Part shown: positions 6,494 through 8,704 of the stretch, one piece after another
How positions within the stretch are numbered: position 1 is the stretch's first letter
Layout: each line of letters starts with the position of its first letter
From: an uncultured Bacteroidota bacterium
GTDB lineage: Bacteria > Bacteroidota > Bacteroidia > Chitinophagales > Chitinophagaceae
Assembly (NCBI GenBank): GCA_903825065.1
Contig: CAIJZG010000147.1
Coordinates: 1-8,704 of the forward strand
Length of the DNA: 8,704 nt
Direction: 5' to 3'
Program-made: the position numbers and the translations under genes
The notes under the pieces: generated by a model
Database searches by the model: none
Told to the model about the DNA's origin: nothing
What the model saw: only the letters and a program-made list of their open reading frames with translations

Positions 6494-7543
6494 ATGACTG
6501 TAAAGATCCACATTTTATGCGTAAAAGTCAGTACTGTATTGATTTTTCTGCTATTCTTTCAGGGAATTAATGCACAATTCAATTTTATAGGATTGGATCA
6601 AAAATTGGATGCTTCCAAAAAGGAATTGGGTGGTGCCGTTGTAACATTGATTTATAAAGATGGTAAATTAATTTATCAGAAATCCATTGGCGAATTCACA
6701 GCAAAAACACAAGCGCCGATTGCAAGTTGTAGTAAATGGCTCACTGCAGCTTTAGTGATGAGTTTTGTAGATCAGGGCAAACTTTCTTTAGACGATAAAG
6801 TAAGTAAGTATATACCTTTATTTGCTAAATATTCAAAGGGATATATCACTATCAGAGATTGCTTAAGTCATATGACTGGAATCCAAGCTGATCCAAATAT
6901 TTTAAAACAAATAATGGAGCACCGCTCTTTTACTTCATTGGAAGATGAAGTAATTGACTTTGCATCAAAAAAAGAAATTCAAACAAATCCAGGTTTAGAA
7001 TTCAGGTATAGTAATATTGGATTAAATATTGCAGGTCGCATAGTTGAGATTGTTGGTAAAAGAGGATTCGATCAATTAATGCAAGAACGAATTACAAGGC
7101 CATTATTAATGCGTAATACGAGCTTCTCAAGTTTAGATGCAGTTAACCCTTCAGGCGGAGCGGTATCTACTGCAAATGATTATATGAATTTTTTAGTGAT
7201 GATCCTTAACAAAGGTATGTTCAATGGCAAAAGAATCCTGAGTGAAAAGTCGATCAATGACATGCAAATCCTTAGAACGAATAGCAGTATCATAAAGCTA
7301 GCACCTAAAATTGCAGAGGGATTTAATTACGGTTTAGGTGAATGGATTCAGGAAACTGATGAGAATGGCAAAGCAACTGTAGTTAGTTGTCCTGGTTTAT
7401 TTGGCACATGGCCCTTGGTTGATAATTGTCGTGGATATGCCTGTATCGTTTTTACCAATAGTTTGTTGAGAGAAACAAAAAGAGGATTATATATGGATAT
7501 TAAGTCTTTAATTGATGAACAGATCCCATCAGCTTGTAAATAA
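6494..7543 (+). CDS. Secreted beta-lactamase-family (class C-like) serine hydrolase
   Basis: This 349-residue protein has the serine beta-lactamase / penicillin-binding-protein fold of the beta-lactamase-related family, which includes esterases, D-aminopeptidases and peptidases as well as true AmpC enzymes. A signal peptide spans residues 1-27, ending in INA before QFNF, so it should act outside the cytoplasmic membrane. The catalytic SxxK is S78-C-S-K81 (in IASCSKW), the nucleophile and its general base. The second box is Y172-S-N174 (in RYSNIGLN). DRV-like features around LDDKVSKYIPLF and CLSHMTGI are typical of the family. The third box, usually HxG or KTG, is C299-P-G301 (in SCPGLFGT), so the usual His or Lys is replaced by Cys. 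Antibiotic resistance should not be inferred; the substrate is unknown. The start at 6494 gives a clean signal peptide, without a Shine-Dalgarno. It is divergent from clpB, and queG follows after only 15 nt, suggesting co-transcription. Confidence 0.9.
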   Translation: MTVKIHILCVKVSTVLIFLLFFQGINAQFNFIGLDQKLDASKKELGGAVVTLIYKDGKLIYQKSIGEFTAKTQAPIASCSKWLTAALVMSFVDQGKLSLDDKVSKYIPLFAKYSKGYITIRDCLSHMTGIQADPNILKQIMEHRSFTSLEDEVIDFASKKEIQTNPGLEFRYSNIGLNIAGRIVEIVGKRGFDQLMQERITRPLLMRNTSFSSLDAVNPSGGAVSTANDYMNFLVMILNKGMFNGKRILSEKSINDMQILRTNSSIIKLAPKIAEGFNYGLGEWIQETDENGKATVVSCPGLFGTWPLVDNCRGYACIVFTNSLLRETKRGLYMDIKSLIDEQIPSACK

Positions 7544-7558
7544 ATTATTTAGTTTTCC

Positions 7559-8491
7559 TTGAATCAGTTACAAAAATATACTTCGCTAATCAAGCAAAAA
7601 GCATCTGAACTTGGTTTCAGTTATTGCGGTATAGCAAAAGCAGAAATATTAAATGAAGATGCTAAAAGATTAGAAGCATGGCTTAATAAAAACCTGCATG
7701 GGAAAATGCAGTATATGGAAAATCATTTCGACTTAAGAATTGACCCAACCAAATTAGTGCCCGGTGCAAAATCGGTGATCACTGTTTTACAAAATTATTA
7801 TCCCAAAGAAAATCAAAATATTAATACCCCTCATATTGCAAAATACGCTTTTGGAAATGATTATCACGATGTGATTAGAGCAAAGCTGAAACAATTTTTA
7901 AGCATATTAAATGAAGAGATCGGCGCCAGACATGGAAGAGGCTTTGTTGATTCAGCACCAGTATTGGAAAGATCATGGGCCGTTAAAACTGGAGCCGGTT
8001 GGATTGGCCGAAATGGAAATCTCATCAACAAACAAGCCGGATCATTTTATTTTATCGCTACCTTAATTGTTGATATAGAATTGGCTTACGACGATCCTTT
8101 TGCGAAAGACTATTGTGGTAGTTGCAGAAAATGTATTGATGCTTGCCCTACAGAAGCCATTGAGCCAAATAAACAAATTAATGGAAGTAAGTGCATCAGT
8201 TATTTCACCATTGAATTAAAGGATGCCTTTATTCCCGAAGAAATGAAAGGGCGATTTAATGATTGGATGTTTGGTTGTGATGTTTGTCAGGATGTATGTC
8301 CCTGGAATCGTTTTAGCAAACCAAACGAGGAGCGTTTATTTAATCCAATACCAGAAATTTTGAACTTCACAAAAAACCAATGGATGAATATTTCCGAGGA
8401 TACCTTTAAGAACATATTTCGTAATTCTCCATTAAAGAGAAGCAAGTATGCGGGTATTCAAAGGAATTTAAAATTTATAGAAATCAAATGA
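7559..8491 (+). CDS. queG: Epoxyqueuosine reductase QueG
   Basis: QueG is a cytoplasmic cobalamin- and iron-sulfur-dependent enzyme that reduces epoxyqueuosine to queuosine at the wobble base of GUN-anticodon tRNAs, the last step of queuosine synthesis. The 310-residue product shows the N-terminal cobalamin-binding reductase part with VDSAPVLER (130-138), whose D131 matches the proposed catalytic aspartate, followed by KTGAGWIGRNGN. Two 4Fe-4S clusters follow: C186, C189, C192 and C196-P, then C212, C240, C243 and C247-P. It ends just after NSPLKRSKYAGIQRN, so the C-terminal HEAT-like region of the 379-residue E. coli enzyme is absent; short forms of this kind appear usual in Bacteroidota. 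The start is TTG at 7559: an in-frame stop at 7550-7552 rules out anything upstream, and the first in-frame ATG would delete about 49 residues including the conserved LGF..CGIAKAE start. No Shine-Dalgarno is visible. It follows the serine hydrolase by 15 nt, probably in one transcript; no functional link between them is apparent. Confidence 0.97.
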   Translation: MNQLQKYTSLIKQKASELGFSYCGIAKAEILNEDAKRLEAWLNKNLHGKMQYMENHFDLRIDPTKLVPGAKSVITVLQNYYPKENQNINTPHIAKYAFGNDYHDVIRAKLKQFLSILNEEIGARHGRGFVDSAPVLERSWAVKTGAGWIGRNGNLINKQAGSFYFIATLIVDIELAYDDPFAKDYCGSCRKCIDACPTEAIEPNKQINGSKCISYFTIELKDAFIPEEMKGRFNDWMFGCDVCQDVCPWNRFSKPNEERLFNPIPEILNFTKNQWMNISEDTFKNIFRNSPLKRSKYAGIQRNLKFIEIK

Positions 8492-8613
8492 TTGTTATGG
8501 AATTTCTTTTTAATTTTTATTCAACTATCTATAAAATCCATTCAAACCAAAACGCAACATTAATTCATGACTTCCGCGACTTGATTTTAATTTTTCTGCT
8601 TAATCATTCATAT

Positions 8614-8704
8614 ATGCTTACCGAATCTGAAACAAGAAATGATCGAAGGCCTTTTGAAAATGAACAGCTCTTCAAAACCAACGCCGATTTATCTTTAAAA
8701 GCAT
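8614..8704 (+). CDS. Possible N-terminal fragment of an unidentified gene (3' end outside window)
   Basis: An open frame runs off the right edge. From the ATG at 8614 it gives 30 residues, beginning MLTESETRNDRRPF, polar and charged as in a soluble protein, which I do not recognise. The same frame is open further upstream to an ATG at 8488 that overlaps the queG stop (ATGA), adding 42 residues rich in Phe, Ile and Leu that read more like translated AT-rich spacer. The later start is preferred for that reason, but the 4-nt overlap start is a real alternative. The opposite strand has a competing open frame of about 32 codons from the edge. No RBS, promoter or queG terminator is visible. Function cannot be assigned. 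Confidence 0.4.
   Translation, partial: MLTESETRNDRRPFENEQLFKTNADLSLKA

Noticed and set aside
1..8704. A new defence, secretion or mobile system
   Set aside because: Every gene of length falls in a known housekeeping, transporter, enzyme or envelope family, with no conserved cluster, repeat array, integrase, transposase or toxin-antitoxin layout.

Overview
The window looks like an ordinary stretch of chromosome from a low-GC member of the Bacteroidota, most likely Chitinophagaceae or a close relative. The grounds are family-level and were not tested by search: AT-rich sequence; almost no Shine-Dalgarno sequences before the genes (clpB is a clear exception); a DUF4382 lipoprotein; an exported NIPSNAP-domain protein of a type I associate with this group; a short QueG without the C-terminal HEAT-like extension; and a ClpB close to Bacteroidota versions. 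I see no phage, transposon, CRISPR, tRNA, rRNA or plasmid signature.

Layout. Positions 1-2597 hold three minus-strand genes: the N-terminal half-and-less of a TetA-like MFS exporter (1-447, cut by the window edge), a saccharopine-dehydrogenase-like NAD(P)-binding oxidoreductase (552-1616), and a DUF4382 lipoprotein (1716-2597) with its own intrinsic terminator at 1661-1693. A divergent gap (2598-2838) leads to a plus-strand exported NIPSNAP protein (2839-3618). That gene converges on clpB (3744-6350, minus), and a hairpin with A and T tracts on its two sides (3635-3674) can terminate both. A second divergent gap (6351-6493) carries the clpB Shine-Dalgarno sequence and a perfect 8-8-8 inverted repeat. 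It leads to a plus-strand run of a secreted beta-lactamase-fold serine hydrolase (6494-7543), queG (7559-8491, TTG start, 15 nt downstream) and probably the start of a third gene at the right edge.

How the genes relate. They do not form a recognisable pathway. clpB (protein disaggregation) and queG (last step of queuosine synthesis in tRNA) are housekeeping genes. The others are an exporter, an oxidoreductase of unknown substrate and three envelope or exported proteins of unknown physiological role. I did not find a convincing new biological system. The points most worth a second look are the strong Shine-Dalgarno and nearby dyad upstream of clpB, the cysteine in the third active-site box of the serine hydrolase, and the unassigned reading frame that starts inside the queG stop codon.
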